A DNA stretch of 64,000 nt from Conus ventricosus (lineage: Eukaryota; Mollusca; Gastropoda; Neogastropoda; Conidae), in the NCBI GenBank assembly GCA_018398815.1, contig CM031610.1:38455623-38519622 (forward strand), in the 5' to 3' direction. Made by a program: the position numbers and the translations under genes. Within the stretch, counting starts at the first letter, position 1; every line of letters starts with the position of its first letter. The notes beneath the pieces were generated by a model. That model worked only from the letters and a program-made list of their open reading frames with translations, was not told where the DNA came from and did not search any database. Positions 1 through 11,769 of the stretch are shown here, piece after piece.

Positions 1-3000
1 AGAAATGAGACAACATGAGCAAAAATTATTCGAAAGAAGATATTGGACAAATAGACTGATACTTGTGCATCGCAACAAACAATACAGTGAAAATAAAAAG
101 ACAGCATTTACATTAATTACAGAGACTGAAGCAGATTGCAACATTGCTGAAAATAAGGCAAATACAAGTGAACACACAAAAAACAAACTGCATAGTCATA
201 TTTTGTATTTCATATTGAATAAATGTGACTTTGTAGATGTGTTCATTAAAATTTTGGCTTCTTTACACCATGTACAATTCAACAGCACTTTAAAGAACTA
301 TAGTATGGTGCAGCTAAGTACAGAAAGACATGTTATGCTTTGAGGTATGAATTGCTGCAAGATATTAGAACATAAATAAATACCATGCAACACAGTTACA
401 TTGTAATCCATTCTATGTAGTTCAGTGTTAGTGCTAGTTATTACAAACAATACAGTACTGCGATGTGGATTGCAATGGAACAGGACCTGATCGGGCAATA
501 CTGGAACAATAATGAGTGAGTAGTATTGTGTGGTACAGCTCTATTGAATGAAGTTATACAGTACTATAAACAGACTTGCCAACAGTAAGAACATGTACGC
601 TTTTTAAATGTCTCACGTGCATTTTGCACTAATTAATGCGCATTCAGGTAGATAATACGCTGAAAAAACACATTTTTGATAGTTCTTAGCTGACTGAAAG
701 AAATAGCAACATTAGTATTTTATTGCAAATTGTTCATAAATCCTTGTTTTGTTTGAAAAAAACATAAACATGTAGATGTACAGGCCCATGTATACACACT
801 CATACTTGCGCATGTATGCATGCATGCACGTATATTGGGGTTGTGCTCAGCAATATAATGGATTTTTTTTGTTTCATAACTTTGTTTAAACAGATTAACT
901 TTTTCAGACCAGCTGATTCTGTTCTAAAGAAATCTACATTGCACACAAGTCTCAAAAGCTGAGACATTATTTCACATATTTATAACACCAATTTTCTATA
1001 GATGTTATTGTTGTTCTCTGTCAGTGTACTGGTACAGAACATGGTCTGTCATTTCCGTGTCCCTGTTTTATCGGACCATTGCACCAGGCACTAGGGATGT
1101 GTCTGCACAGAAGAGCAAAGCTGATTACAGGGAACACCAATCCTATTAACCTCAAGGCCCTCCTTGTTAAGTAGCGAGCTGAACAGGATTGGGTGAGCCT
1201 GCTTGCGGCTGCCCGTCTGGTCAGTGTAGGTAGGTCATTGTAATATGATCAATCAAATGCAGTAGTGAGTAATTTAAGGATATGCAGCTGCTAAGGAGGC
1301 GGCAAGGGGGGTGGAGGCAGGAGGATGGTGCAGAAGAGAGAGGAAGGAGCTGGGGGTGGGGTAGGAGGGTGAGAGTAATGAATTAAAAAAAAAATCCATT
1401 TATTTCTCAGATATTTTTCTTCCAAGGCCAGACCAGATTTCAGCAGATATCCCAATAGAAATGTCATGTCAGCCAAAACATGTTGATGATGTCAGTTAAT
1501 TTGGTGGTGGTGGTGGTGGTGGTGGTGTATATGTGTGTGTGTGTGTATGTGTGTGTGTGTCTGTGTCTGTGTCTGTGTGTTTACTCAGTGCAGAATCCAT
1601 GTTCTACCTCCTTGTGTCCATCCACACTCTTGTGATAGGGTTTGTTAGCAGGTCATTTACTTTCAGTTTTGCACATGATTCCATTCATTTCTCTAGGTGA
1701 GTGTGTTGTAAGATTTTGCAATAGCAATAAATCACTTTCTATATGTCACCATTGAAGAATTCTCACCACTGAAGCTGCCAACCTTTGTGACGAGGAACAA
1801 AGGTGATAAGGACATGGACTAAGACAAGGATGTAGTGGAATAGGGTTAAGGTAATCAAAAGAGAAGAAAAGCAGGCATATAAATGAAATTTTAAGTGTCA
1901 CTGTGTCTTGCAGTGCAGACTGGATATCATTCTTCTTGAGTGATTTAATAATGTTGTTGATAATTTACATTTTCTGACTTAATAGTTTTGTTGATAATTT
2001 GCATTTACTGACATATCATGTAAACATTAAACAGCTTTTTTGAATATGGTGTTCAGTTTGATATTTTTGTGCTGTTTACTTTTATACTTCACAATTATGA
2101 ACTTTCTCTCCCTCAGATACATATATATCTCTGAAGTTAGTGATAAAGGTACTATAAAGAGCAGCAGTGACAGCAGCAGCAGTAATACCCAATGAAGTTG
2201 AGCTTTGTGATTGTTGATACGCTTGCAATGAAAGTACATCAATTGTATCATCATTTCATTACTGAATTTGTTATGGTAGCTCTGTCTGTATCATAGTGTT
2301 GTCATAGTAACAGTAGTTCGGGCTGCAGTCATATTGTTTGTCATTGTCTCCTGCTTGCAGTGATCATACACAGGCAAGTGTGTTCTCTGTTCATCATGTT
2401 AACTATATATTTCTACCAATCAGGCAAAGAGTAAAGCATGGGGGTTGCCTCACTCTGAACCCTGGCATATGCACCATTGATATTGATTTTCGGTTCTCTG
2501 AGACCTGGAAGCATGAATGGTGATACAACAGAGCATGAAATATGATACAATCAGGCTTGATTATGTCTGGACTGGGGTGTCCTATCTATCAGTTGATCTG
2601 TTGATGGTGATTGTGCACATAATGTTAGTGCATGATGGTCTATATGCTGTGCCTTTGGGGCATGCATCTATTTTGTGGATTGCCAGTGTTAACTGACTTT
2701 TAATTCTGCCCAGAAACCAGTTCTTGAAGCAGAAAGGGAAGGAGGATGGCTTAATCCTCTTGTACTCAGTTTCTCTGACTGCAAACTTCCCCTTAGATTT
2801 CAGACTTCTTTTTAGGTTTCAGCCTATAAAATGGGTCTTTGTGTGATTATTAACTTATTGGGGTATGTTTGTATCAACCGCTAGGTGAAAGAAAATTGTA
2901 AGACAGGTTTCAGAAGAGATTGCTACTTGACTATTTGTACTCTATTTTGTATGTCTTAGATATATAGGTCGTTTTGTCACTGTATCCAAATTGTCACCAG

Positions 3001-3330
3001 AACACGTGACTTTTTATTTGACAATCAAGTTTACAGCATGCAAGCATGAGCAGTCACCATGCTGATGCAGGCTGTTAGTGTAGATGAAACCTGAGGCTTT
3101 ACCTGAGTTAAACAATCTGCTGCCTGGCAGTACAGGTCCCTCTGGATGTCCACCAATGTCATACAAACTTGTCACATGTCACACACATTACTATACAAAT
3201 GAGGGTTCAGGTGCGCCCTTTGCAGCTTGTTTTTGTCTTGTATACCTGTTTTCTTTCATCAGTTGCTGTCTTTAAAAAACAATGAGAACAAACTAACGGA
3301 AAAAAAAACAAGTGGTGTGCAGTGTAAGGT
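1..3330. other. No recognisable gene; AT-rich intergenic or intronic DNA
   Basis: I see no exon, RNA gene or clear element here. Open frames are short and have no recognisable domains. The stretch contains a TGG/TG microsatellite (listed separately) and an imperfect local duplication near 1950-2015, where a motif like gttgataatttacattt occurs twice about 40 bases apart. The missing 5' exon or exons of OSCP1 could lie here or further upstream, but I could not find the conserved N-terminal sequence of that family. Confidence 0.6.
1501..1580. repeat. Compound TGG / TG microsatellite
   Basis: A run of TGG triplets passes into TG dinucleotides interrupted by TATG and CTG variants. It is simple sequence with no coding meaning. 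Confidence 0.95.
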
Positions 3331-3449
3331 AACGAGTAGAGCCGGCCCAGTGGGTTCCTGTTTCAGGGTGAATCTCTTACTTACCCGGCTCGTTAATCCC
3401 CCGGATAAGTGTCTAGCAACTCGTGATCATCTGCGTGTTGGAAAATTCC

Positions 3450-6400
3450 CACTGTGAGGTCCCGGTACGTCCAGGTTCGGGAAGAAAAGGCGCCGTCGTT
3501 CATGTCCGGATTCTCCGTTACGAAGTGATCTGATGATGGTAGTCCTTCGGATCCGAGATGACGTTAGCGTTTTCTGCCCTGCGAATCGATGTACGTCGGA
3601 GGTGCTCTCTGATGCCCAATCTGGTGGCGCAGAGTCTGGAACAGTGGGGGCACTGGAAAGTCCGTTGTCGTGATTTGCTGCTGCTCTTGGCGTTGATCCC
3701 TGGCGGCAGTCAGCTTTTGGCGTAGAGTTAGTATCTTTCAGAACGTTAGGTTAGCGGAACTTTGTGAATTGTGGCCCGCCACAGAGGTCGGTCTCTGGCT
3801 CTCTCCTCTTGTTCTTTTTGGTTTGAGTTTCGCACAATGGAGGTTTGATTTGACGAGCTACTTTGTACCGTTTATATTGGGGCGCGTTCCTTGGATTCTC
3901 TTGCCGTGCTGATGCTCTTCCATTACAGCAGTAGCCTTGGCTTACGGTTGGCTCTTCCATACGGATGACATGCCCCACCATGAAGTGGGCCTTGATTGAG
4001 CATGGACTCGTTGACTTGTTGTGTGAGCATGGTCCAGGACGTCGAGGTTGGAAATCACGGTACCTGCCATTGAGATTTCCGAGTATGGATGCACGAAGAG
4101 CTCGCATGTGGAAGTTCTACAGCTTATTGACGAGTCTGCAGCGAGGGTACAGTGTCCAAGATTCGCACCCATAGTGGAGAGAGGGCCCAAAGTCAGCTGC
4201 TGTTTGTAAAACTCTTTTGTTTTTGTAGTCAGCGTATGTTGTGTTGACTAAGCACTCTGTTGCGGAGTCTCCGAGCGCCTGGCTTGCTTTGCAATGATTC
4301 TGCATAATGTTCCCTGTCAGGGAGCACATCAACAGGAGTTGGTACTTTACTAGATATCTGAAATGTTCAACGTCCGCAAGCTGGGAGTAGTCAAAGACGA
4401 TGGTGGGGGCGAGGGGTTGGTGTTTTGTGCGGGGTTGGTGAAGCACCTCAGTCTTTCCGAGGCTGATTGTCAGGGCGAAGTGCTTGAAGCAGCGGAAGAA
4501 AGCGGTCAAGCTTCGTTTGCAGATCCGGATTACTGCTGGGCCTACAAGTGCGCAGTCATCGGCAAGAGGATTCTTGAGGAGATCGTTGATGCTCTTTGGC
4601 TTGCAGTGCTGTGGCTGACGAAGGTCAAAAGAGGGTGCAGTCCAGACGAGAGCGGAAGTTGACTACCTTCTCCGGTTTGGACAGCAGGGACTGCAAGCAG
4701 GTGAACCATGACGTTGAAGAGGCCGGAGCTATGACACGCCATGCTTCTCGCCATTGTGATCTCGAAGGGCTTCGTTACGTTTCCTTGTGAGAGGACTGGC
4801 CGGTCATGCCATCATGGAAGAGCTTGATAATTTTCACCAAACTTTGAGCGGGCATCCCAATGCGCTCGAGGACTGTCCAAACAGCTTCCCTGTTGACCGT
4901 GTCAATGCCTTGTTCAGGTCAATGAAAACAGAGTATAGGGGCATGTTTTTGTTCGATTACATTCTCCTGATAGCTGTCTGACTGCAAAAATCATAGTCGA
5001 CAGTGCTCTGCCGGGTCTGATTGCCGCACTGGGCCTCGGGGGAGGTTCTGCCAGGAAACAGTGTTGAGTATGTTGAGGAGGCTCTGGCAAAGTTCTTTAC
5101 CTGCTTTGGTGAGTTAGCGAGTTTGCTCTGTTGTCCAACAGTCGGCTTTACTTCCTTGTTTCTTGTTGAGGGAGACACAATCAGGGCGTCAAGGATGTAT
5201 TGCATCTTCTCCTCCTCCCTGATACTAGCAAGGACATGTGAAAGGGCTTTTTGGGCGTTGGGGCCTGCGCATTGTAGATATAGCAGGTATTCCGTCCTTT
5301 CCTGATGCTTACCGAGCTTGTCTGGAGGATGCTTTTGGGATATCTGCAATGGTGGGGGGGGGTACTGCAAGTGTTGTCTTGTATCGGCTTGATGAGGGAT
5401 CTGGTTCTGGGCATCCGAGTCGACTGACGAGGCCTGTGTGCAGGTTGCTGAGTGTTCTAGCCTGCGCTTGCTTAGTCCTTCTTGGTCCTTGATCAGGGTT
5501 GCAGCCGTCGGTGGACAGTAGCGGGGAGCCAGCTGATGCTGTGGTACGTAGACTGTCTTTAAAGATGCCAAAAGAATTTCTTGGCGTTTGTGAGTGTCGG
5601 CGTAGACTAGGACTTCAGTCGCTTGTCCTGCCACCATGGTCCCCAATCAGAGTATTAGGTCGGTCTGCACTTTGGCCTGGAGAGTCTTGAAATCTCTCGA
5701 GTTTGGGAAGAAGGACGATGGGTTCAATTCTGCCACTAGATGTAAGATTGTTCTTAGCAGGGAGGGCTTCTTTGATCTTTCATAGTTCTCGATCAAACCA
5801 GTCTTCATGGGCTCTGGTTTTGGCTACGAGGTCCTCTTTTGCAGTCTCAGCGACCATGTCCTTAAAAAGAGGACCATTTTCTGTTTCAATCTTCAGGGGT
5901 CAGACATTCTTGGTGCTTTTTCTTCTAGTAGTTGTTGGGAACTGGGAGAGGCAGGTCGGGTCGCGCTTTCAGTCTGGCGACATTGTAGGATGCCATGACA
6001 GTCTTGGTCGGGTTTCCATTGTGTGGCGGTTTGGTAGTGCAGGGTCATTACCGCCCTGACCAGATGTGGTCAGTCCTGCATTTCAGCACACTTCATGACG
6101 AGGGTTCACCCGGACGTCCTATGATGTCGCGTTGGCGTACGATGTTGAATTCTATCATGTGCCCAGTGTTTCGACCTCGGGTGCATCTGGTTGGTCTTGA
6201 ACATGTACGCCTAACATGAACAAGGCTGTTGGTGTGATGCAGAGGCTGTGTTACGCAAACTTGCTGAGGAGGAGCTAGGCGTTGTCGTTGTCCTTGCCTC
6301 TCTGTGTCTGCCGAGAATGCCTTCCCAGCTGCTTGGTATCTTCTAGTATGGCGTTGTAAGTACACCAAGGGATTGACGAGTTTGTCATTTTGAGAGGTTG

Positions 6401-7650
6401 ACCTGATGCCTGGTCAAGTTGTTCGTAGACAGCTCTTGGTGTCGTCTGGGCTGTGAGCGTGTGGTGCATACCACATCTATGATTGTGAAGTGTCTTGTCT
6501 TGCTGAGGGGGATACGCAATTTTCATGAGGCGTTCATTGATGCCAACAGGGTGCTCGGTATGCTTGAGAGCTGGGCTGTTCTGATGGCGAATCCTACGCC
6601 ATGGTTCCTGGTCTTCGGCTTTGTGGCTTTCCCTTCCAATGAAAGTGTATCCACCTCCTCTTCTCTTTGGGAGCCTTCATCTGCAAGTCGGGTTTATCTA
6701 GTGCAGCAATGTCTTTTAGGTATCGATGGGTGCTTCATCGACGACATGCGTGTTCTTCTCTCCGTCTCGACGTACTGTCTCTGTCCATTATTGTTCGAAG
6801 TTCCAGGCTCTAAAGGAGTTTTCTTTGCTTTTTCTTTTGCCATTTTCGACCCAACAAAATGGATGGGTCTGTCAACCGCGGGTAAGATTGACCAGTATGG
6901 TCATGGGCTGCATTTGTTCGGGGCACCTGTATCTAGCCCCCTCCCCCTTGCGGGGTGGACTGTGCTGTCCTAAAGAGGCTGCCAGTCGCCCACGGGTGCT
7001 TGACGGACTCTCCTGTTGCCCTAGGATTCAGGTAAAAATGAACGACACCTGCCCTTGGCGCCTTCGTGCTGATTGTGACTACATCTGCCTAGGGGTCTTC
7101 TCCACTGTTGCTTCGCCAACGTGGCCCATCGCGCAGGACTTGAGGGCGTGTGTCGTTGGAACTGATAGGTGATGAGTTGCATTAGGACCTGTGCGTGAAG
7201 GTTTTATAGTGGGAAATATCGTTGCACGGGGGTATAATCCCCCACTCTCTCAGACCTGGGGGAGAATTGATCCAGGTGGAAACCTGAGAACCGTTACGAC
7301 GGGAGTCTGCCAGCTTGCAGTGGATGGTCCAGGACTTCTTAGGGTTGTCACGTCCTTGCTCCGTAGAGACTCCACATACTTGATCGCCACCGCAATCAAA
7401 ACCGATTTGGTCACCGATGATCTCTTTCGCTCGTTCCGCCGGGAGTCAAGTCTTCACTGCAGTAGGGCTGACACGCTGTATCAGCCCGAGCCTATTCACC
7501 ATGGTTTAGACCGATGGATTCCCCACACCTGGTTTAGCCGGCCCTGCAAAGCGTTGCCCGGGGAATGTGGCCAAAGCCTGTTGCATGCGACTGCTTTCTA
7601 GGAGCCACAGGTGTGTGCTGAGTGACAGGTTCTAGACCAGTGGAGACGAG
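3450..7650 (-). mobile_element. Degenerate LINE (non-LTR retrotransposon), minus strand
   Basis: Read on the minus strand, this stretch gives the full order of a LINE ORF2: a putative start at 6843, an APE-type endonuclease, a reverse transcriptase and a C-terminal CCHH-like zinc knuckle near 3570-3660. About 800 bases upstream of the start (6844 to about 7650) would be the 5' UTR. Both outer ends are approximate; I found no target-site duplication or poly(A) tail. Many frameshifts and stops break the frame. The RT wording is like the endonuclease-reverse transcriptases common in mollusc and fish genomes, but I cannot fix the clade. The element lies upstream of the first OSCP1 exon that I can see. 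Confidence 0.85.
3560..6843 (-). pseudogene. LINE ORF2 pseudogene: endonuclease + reverse transcriptase
   Basis: The minus-strand start at 6843-6841 opens MAKEKAKKTPLEPGTSNNNG. Then comes TRLADEG (endonuclease, about 6680), followed by the endonuclease block RGRNTGHMIEFNIVRQRD (about 6130-6190), which corresponds to the SKHWHLIDYVIVRR motif of this family. RT parts follow: ASLKTVY (about 5550), SPEAQCGNQTRQSTVD (about 4990-5045, family form LPEAQCGFRPGRSTVD), the catalytic LADDCALVG (about 4545-4570, family form FADDCAL), and LTISLGKTEVLHQP (about 4430-4480). After it come the YGCESWTLY motif (about 4150) and GHVIRMEE (about 3955). The tail CPHCSRLCATRLGIREH near 3600-3660 fits the usual C-terminal zinc knuckle. 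The total of about 3.3 kb is right for ORF2. The frame changes many times, so no active protein is expected. Some indels could be assembly errors, as in the nearby OSCP1 exons. Confidence 0.85.
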
Positions 7651-8763
7651 CTGCACTAGAAAAGGACATGGGCAAGCCCCCCGCTAAAAGGTACTTCCTC
7701 TCCCTGACACCCCCCCCAATACACACCATTTGCACCCCCCGTTGCGAGTATAAGAGGGTTAAAAGAGAGAAAAAATCACACATTCTTGTTTACGAAAAAA
7801 TAAGGGTTGGAGAGGCAGACAGACAGTGAGACACTGAGGAATGAGGACAGACTGGGAAACAGTGAGAGAGAGAGAACCTACAATCTGTACCAGTGCATGG
7901 TTGACATGAGGGAGGAATGCTTTTTTTCTTGATCGGAGGGCCCTGGGTTTGCTCCCCCTCTTTCATGAAAACTGTTAGGGTTAGTGATTTCTCTTGAGAG
8001 TCAACAGCCATACAGACACATGTCCACCCAAGTCTATCAGATGAGATTTTTTATCTGAGATCCGGTGCATGAAATAAATTCTTGCAGTAAAGAAGGGGAA
8101 ACAAATTTTCTTGGCTGTATGCTATGGACCTGTTCTAATCCATTTATTGAAGTGCCACCATCATGTTACTGTTCAGATGGAAGAACACAAAAGATACCTA
8201 AAATGCCTTACCTGGTATTTGGGTGCCATTGTATGTAACATCATCTATGAAGGTTAGTTAGGGGGGAATGATTGCTTCTTTAACACATGGAACAAAAACA
8301 GATCCCTGAGCAGCTCATAGTCAATGTTGAAATGTTTACCTGCATTGGTTTTGAGTTCAAATCTCTCATGGAGTTTGATTTGTTTTGGCTGTAAATCGAT
8401 CCATGGTCCACCAGCAGAAAAGGGATCCTGATTCAGTTAAGGGAATGTTGATGATGGAAGGAGAAGGATAGATCAGCACTCTTCATGCTTTGCCCTAGGC
8501 AAAGAATATCATCTGACTCTCTACTGTACTTATGGCCATTGCTTTGGGACTGTAACCCTTTTTTAGAATGTGGTTAATGTGTGGCAAACATCTTGCCCAA
8601 TGTTTGCTCCTCAAGTTTTTGTAGCTGAGGAATGAAAAAGAAGCTCGTTGTGCCTATTCTGTTATTTGTCAAGTATTCTTTGCTTCTTATTCCAGCAAAC
8701 ATCATGCAATGCAAAGATTCAGTACTGCACTTAAACGATATTTTGTATTTTGTGGGTTGACAG
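7651..8763. other. Putative OSCP1 intron or upstream sequence, no gene seen
   Basis: I see no coding exon here. The stretch ends in the acceptor of the exon starting at 8764 (ttgtgggttgacag). Its 5' limit adjoins the minus-strand LINE. I looked for the N-terminal OSCP1 coding sequence and did not find it. Confidence 0.5.
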
Positions 8764-8916
8764 ATTGCTGAACGACTTTGTGGTCCACCATGTTCAACAA
8801 GCGCTTTATGGAGGAAATGTTCAAGCCTAAACCACTGTTACTCAAGAAGGCCATGGTACTGTCTTTGATGCTTGGAATGCTTTATCATGCGTCTTAATGA
8901 TGCTAGCATGGACAAG
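8764..8916 (+). CDS. OSCP1: OSCP1 exon a (VLND...SMDK), with frameshifts
   Basis: Acceptor gacag and donor gtaaaa bound a stretch that reads, with frame changes, LLNDF-V, TMFNKRFMEEMFKPKPL, KKAM, TVFDA, MRLNDASMDK. The human protein has VLNDIISTMFNRKFMDELFKP then KKALRTVYDRLAHASIMRLN then QASMDK. Alignment requires an extra g near 8782, a compensating t-insertion and c-deletion near 8838-8843 (LL in place of YS), and several lost bases near 8855-8885. The incoming intron would be phase 2 and the outgoing one phase 0. The many one-base changes inside such a conserved exon suggest consensus error rather than a dead gene, because the downstream exons are intact. Confidence 0.85.
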
Positions 8917-9143
8917 GTAAAAAAAAACCAACAAGACATCCCCCCTCCCAAGAAGGAAAGAAAGATAAACAAAAAGAAGTAGGAAAGAAAGAAATATTTG
9001 GGGTTTAGGTTAGACAGCAGTCATTTTTACTTATTATTGTAAACCAATACTGATGTGTTAATTCAGTCTTTTGTGCTTGCATGAAATAAAGTTCTATAAG
9101 AAGCTTTTGAATCATTGATGGGCTATGGCTTTGTGTGTGTGTG

Positions 9144-9194
<51 letters not shown>

Positions 9195-9582
9195 TGTGTG
9201 TGGGTGTGTGTGGTTGTGTGTGTGTGTGTGTGTTTGTGTTTATTTGTATGTACTTGCATTATGTATGTGAAAAGTGTCTATGCATATGTGTGTGTGTGTA
9301 CAATGCATGTGTCTGCTTGCTTAAAAAACGTTTTTTTTTTTTGGTCAAGAATACTGAAAACTTGACTTGTACTTAAATGATTGTTCAGATTTCCAGGAAA
9401 TGGTACAGCTTAAGACAACATATTTGTATTTAAAAACTGATGTGCATCCCATGTGTATTGTGTGTGTTCTGTATCATGTGCCTGTCTGTTTGTTCTCTCA
9501 ATCTCTCTTTTCTACTCCTCTCTATCTCTTGATCTGTTTATCATTACTCTTGATCATTCAATAGACTTGCACACACATTCCA
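8917..9582. other. OSCP1 intron, left part
   Basis: Intron sequence between exon a and the plus-strand LINE. It contains a TG microsatellite at 9129-9240 and no exon that I can recognise. Confidence 0.7.
9129..9240. repeat. TG microsatellite
   Basis: A long TG run with a few TTG and GGTG interruptions. It produces artificial Cys/Val-rich and His/Thr-rich open frames on the two strands. Confidence 0.97.
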
Positions 9583-10199
9583 TCCGGGGGTTGCGACCTT
9601 GTCGTTGGTCGGAGGTTTGAGGGTGGTCCGTGATCCCTTAGGCTTTGCTGGCGCGGGGGGCATCTAAATTACTCGAAGATAGGCTGTTTTTTTCACACTG
9701 GCTTCTAGGCCTGAGAGGTGCAGATGCGGTTGAACTTAGCGTAACGTTGGTAAGGTGTTGATGCCCACTGGTAGGGTTCCCATGTCAGAATATGCTCATG
9801 GGTGAGGATCCTGACTAACAGTAAACCGCCCTTTCTCCTTTCTTGTTTTCTGCCCTCCATTTTTTGGCCCTTTTCTATATTGTCTCCCCTTCCAAGTCTT
9901 CTTTTCCACACTCCCTTTTTCTCTCTGTGGGTCTCCTTATGATCCGCCGCGTTGTGCTGTGCGGTGCGACCTGTGTCGGAGGGTATGAGATACTGGTGAT
10001 TGAGAGGGCCCAGCGCTCTCAACACATCCACTTTGGCTCGGACCTCTCAGACGGGAGGACTTTGGCCCGAAGGTACTAATCGGCTCCCTTCTTGGCGGTT
10101 GGGTCAAGACGGCTGTTCCCCTGCTGGCCAAGGTTAAACCATGCAGTGACTCAGCTCTCTGTTCCGGGTGTTGGAGCATGATCAGGGGGGGGATGGGGT

Positions 10200-11750
10200 T
10201 GTGCTTCTGCTTGTCGTTATGTCTCTCCGATGCCTGGAATGAGGGTCAAGACATTGGTTTTATTGGCCCTGGCCCTCTTAGTTGGACTCCATGGTGGCGT
10301 GGGTTAAAGGGTGGTGTGAATTTCTATAAATTAATATGACTTATTTCAAAAAACTTACCCACCAAAAGGAAGAGGAGAGGCTGTATCCCCTAGTTCTGGG
10401 GTATTAGACACAGACAGGGATATCAGGGTCAGTGAGGTAAGGACAGTGGACAGTTTCTGGGCTTCTGGATCGTGGTGGAAGGGACCAGTGCTGGACAGTC
10501 ACCTTTTCTGCTCTGAGCCTTTTGCTGTACAATAGGGCTTTCAGGGTTATAGCAGGTGAACCTAGGTCCATATAATGGTTGTGGAATGGTTCGTTTCTGT
10601 TCAATGTCGAACACAGAACAATTGGGACAGCTGTTGAAAAGATTATAATACTAGTGGATAGGGTGATCAGGGGAAATCCCCATTAACAGTTAAAATCATC
10701 CAAAGGTTGTGTTTCGCTGCTGAGTTTTTGAGGGTGTATATGATGCAGATATAAAAAACGGAAATGGCGTCCCGGGTCGTTGTGACGGAGGTGCAAAGGG
10801 TGTAAAGTCAAGAAAGGTGCAGAGAGAGTGGACTACAATACACTCTTTCTGACCTTCTGCACAAAACTGTGTTCGCCTCGGTCATCAAGGTTTGGCTACC
10901 TGAACTGTCCGCGTTGAGCTGTTTTGACCCGTCCCCGTTGAGATTGCTTCAGGTTGCCAGAGGTTTGGACATGTCAGAGACCGCTGTTTGGGAGGTGGTG
11001 TGCGAGTGTTGCTGCCAAGGGGCAACCCTTGCATGGGGCCGATGCATAGATCCGGCACATTGTGCATATTTGGGGGTCGACCTTCCTTCTCTTCACGAAA
11101 CTGCCCTCTTTGGATACTGGAATCCACTATCCAAACGAATTATTTCTGTAAATGATAATCATCCTTTTTTGAGGGACGTAAACAGGTTGTGGGCAGTCAG
11201 TCGCCCCAGCTTCTTCATATGCTTCGGCCGTAAAGAAACGTTTCCTCTAGGTACAAGTCTGCTGTCAGATGATGACTTTACATTTTCCTATATTGCAAGT
11301 CAGAACTGTCAACTCTGGTGGAAGCAGGTCCGCACCTTACCTCACAAAGTGAATGTCCCCTGGTGGAGGCTAAAAATCCGCCACCCTCAAGACTGCCCTG
11401 CAGTATACAACATCTGCTGCTGGGCAGATTATAAAAACCAGCAATTCCGCATGAACTTTCTCCTATCATTGCCCGTGCGGGCAAGGGGAGTTCCTACAAT
11501 GTGGAGACGGTGGAGATGAGAAAACTTCTCTACACAATATCCGCCATATCTGTCTCCACCATATCAAAAATCCAGGCTTTGTCACCTGCGGGCAAGGTGC
11601 ATGCGGGACCAAAGACAACACGTCCAGTGTATACTAAAATATAAGTTCACTCCATTGGCCCGCAGATGTGATGAGGAGATGGACATGAATCTCTATCCTT
11701 TTCGCCTCTTGCACCATGGATTATAAATTATAATCATTTTGGAATAGCAT
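10200..11750 (+). pseudogene. LINE ORF1 region, degenerate
   Basis: This is the interval where ORF1 of the plus-strand LINE should lie. One frame is open for 216 codons (10869-11519), but I recognise no domain in it. The Cys-rich remnants after it (about 11570-11640, reading like VTCGQGACGTKD) could be what is left of zinc knuckles. The assignment rests mainly on position upstream of ORF2. Confidence 0.5.
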
Positions 11751-11769
11751 GGTATAAATTCCACTTCGA

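Noticed and set aside
4363..4662. Plus-strand ORFs of 60-180 codons across 3.9-7.6 kb
   Set aside because: They are antisense shadows of the minus-strand LINE coding region.
10869..11519. 216-codon ORF as a host gene
   Set aside because: It lies inside the plus-strand LINE where ORF1 is expected, shows no recognisable host domain and is followed directly by LINE ORF2.
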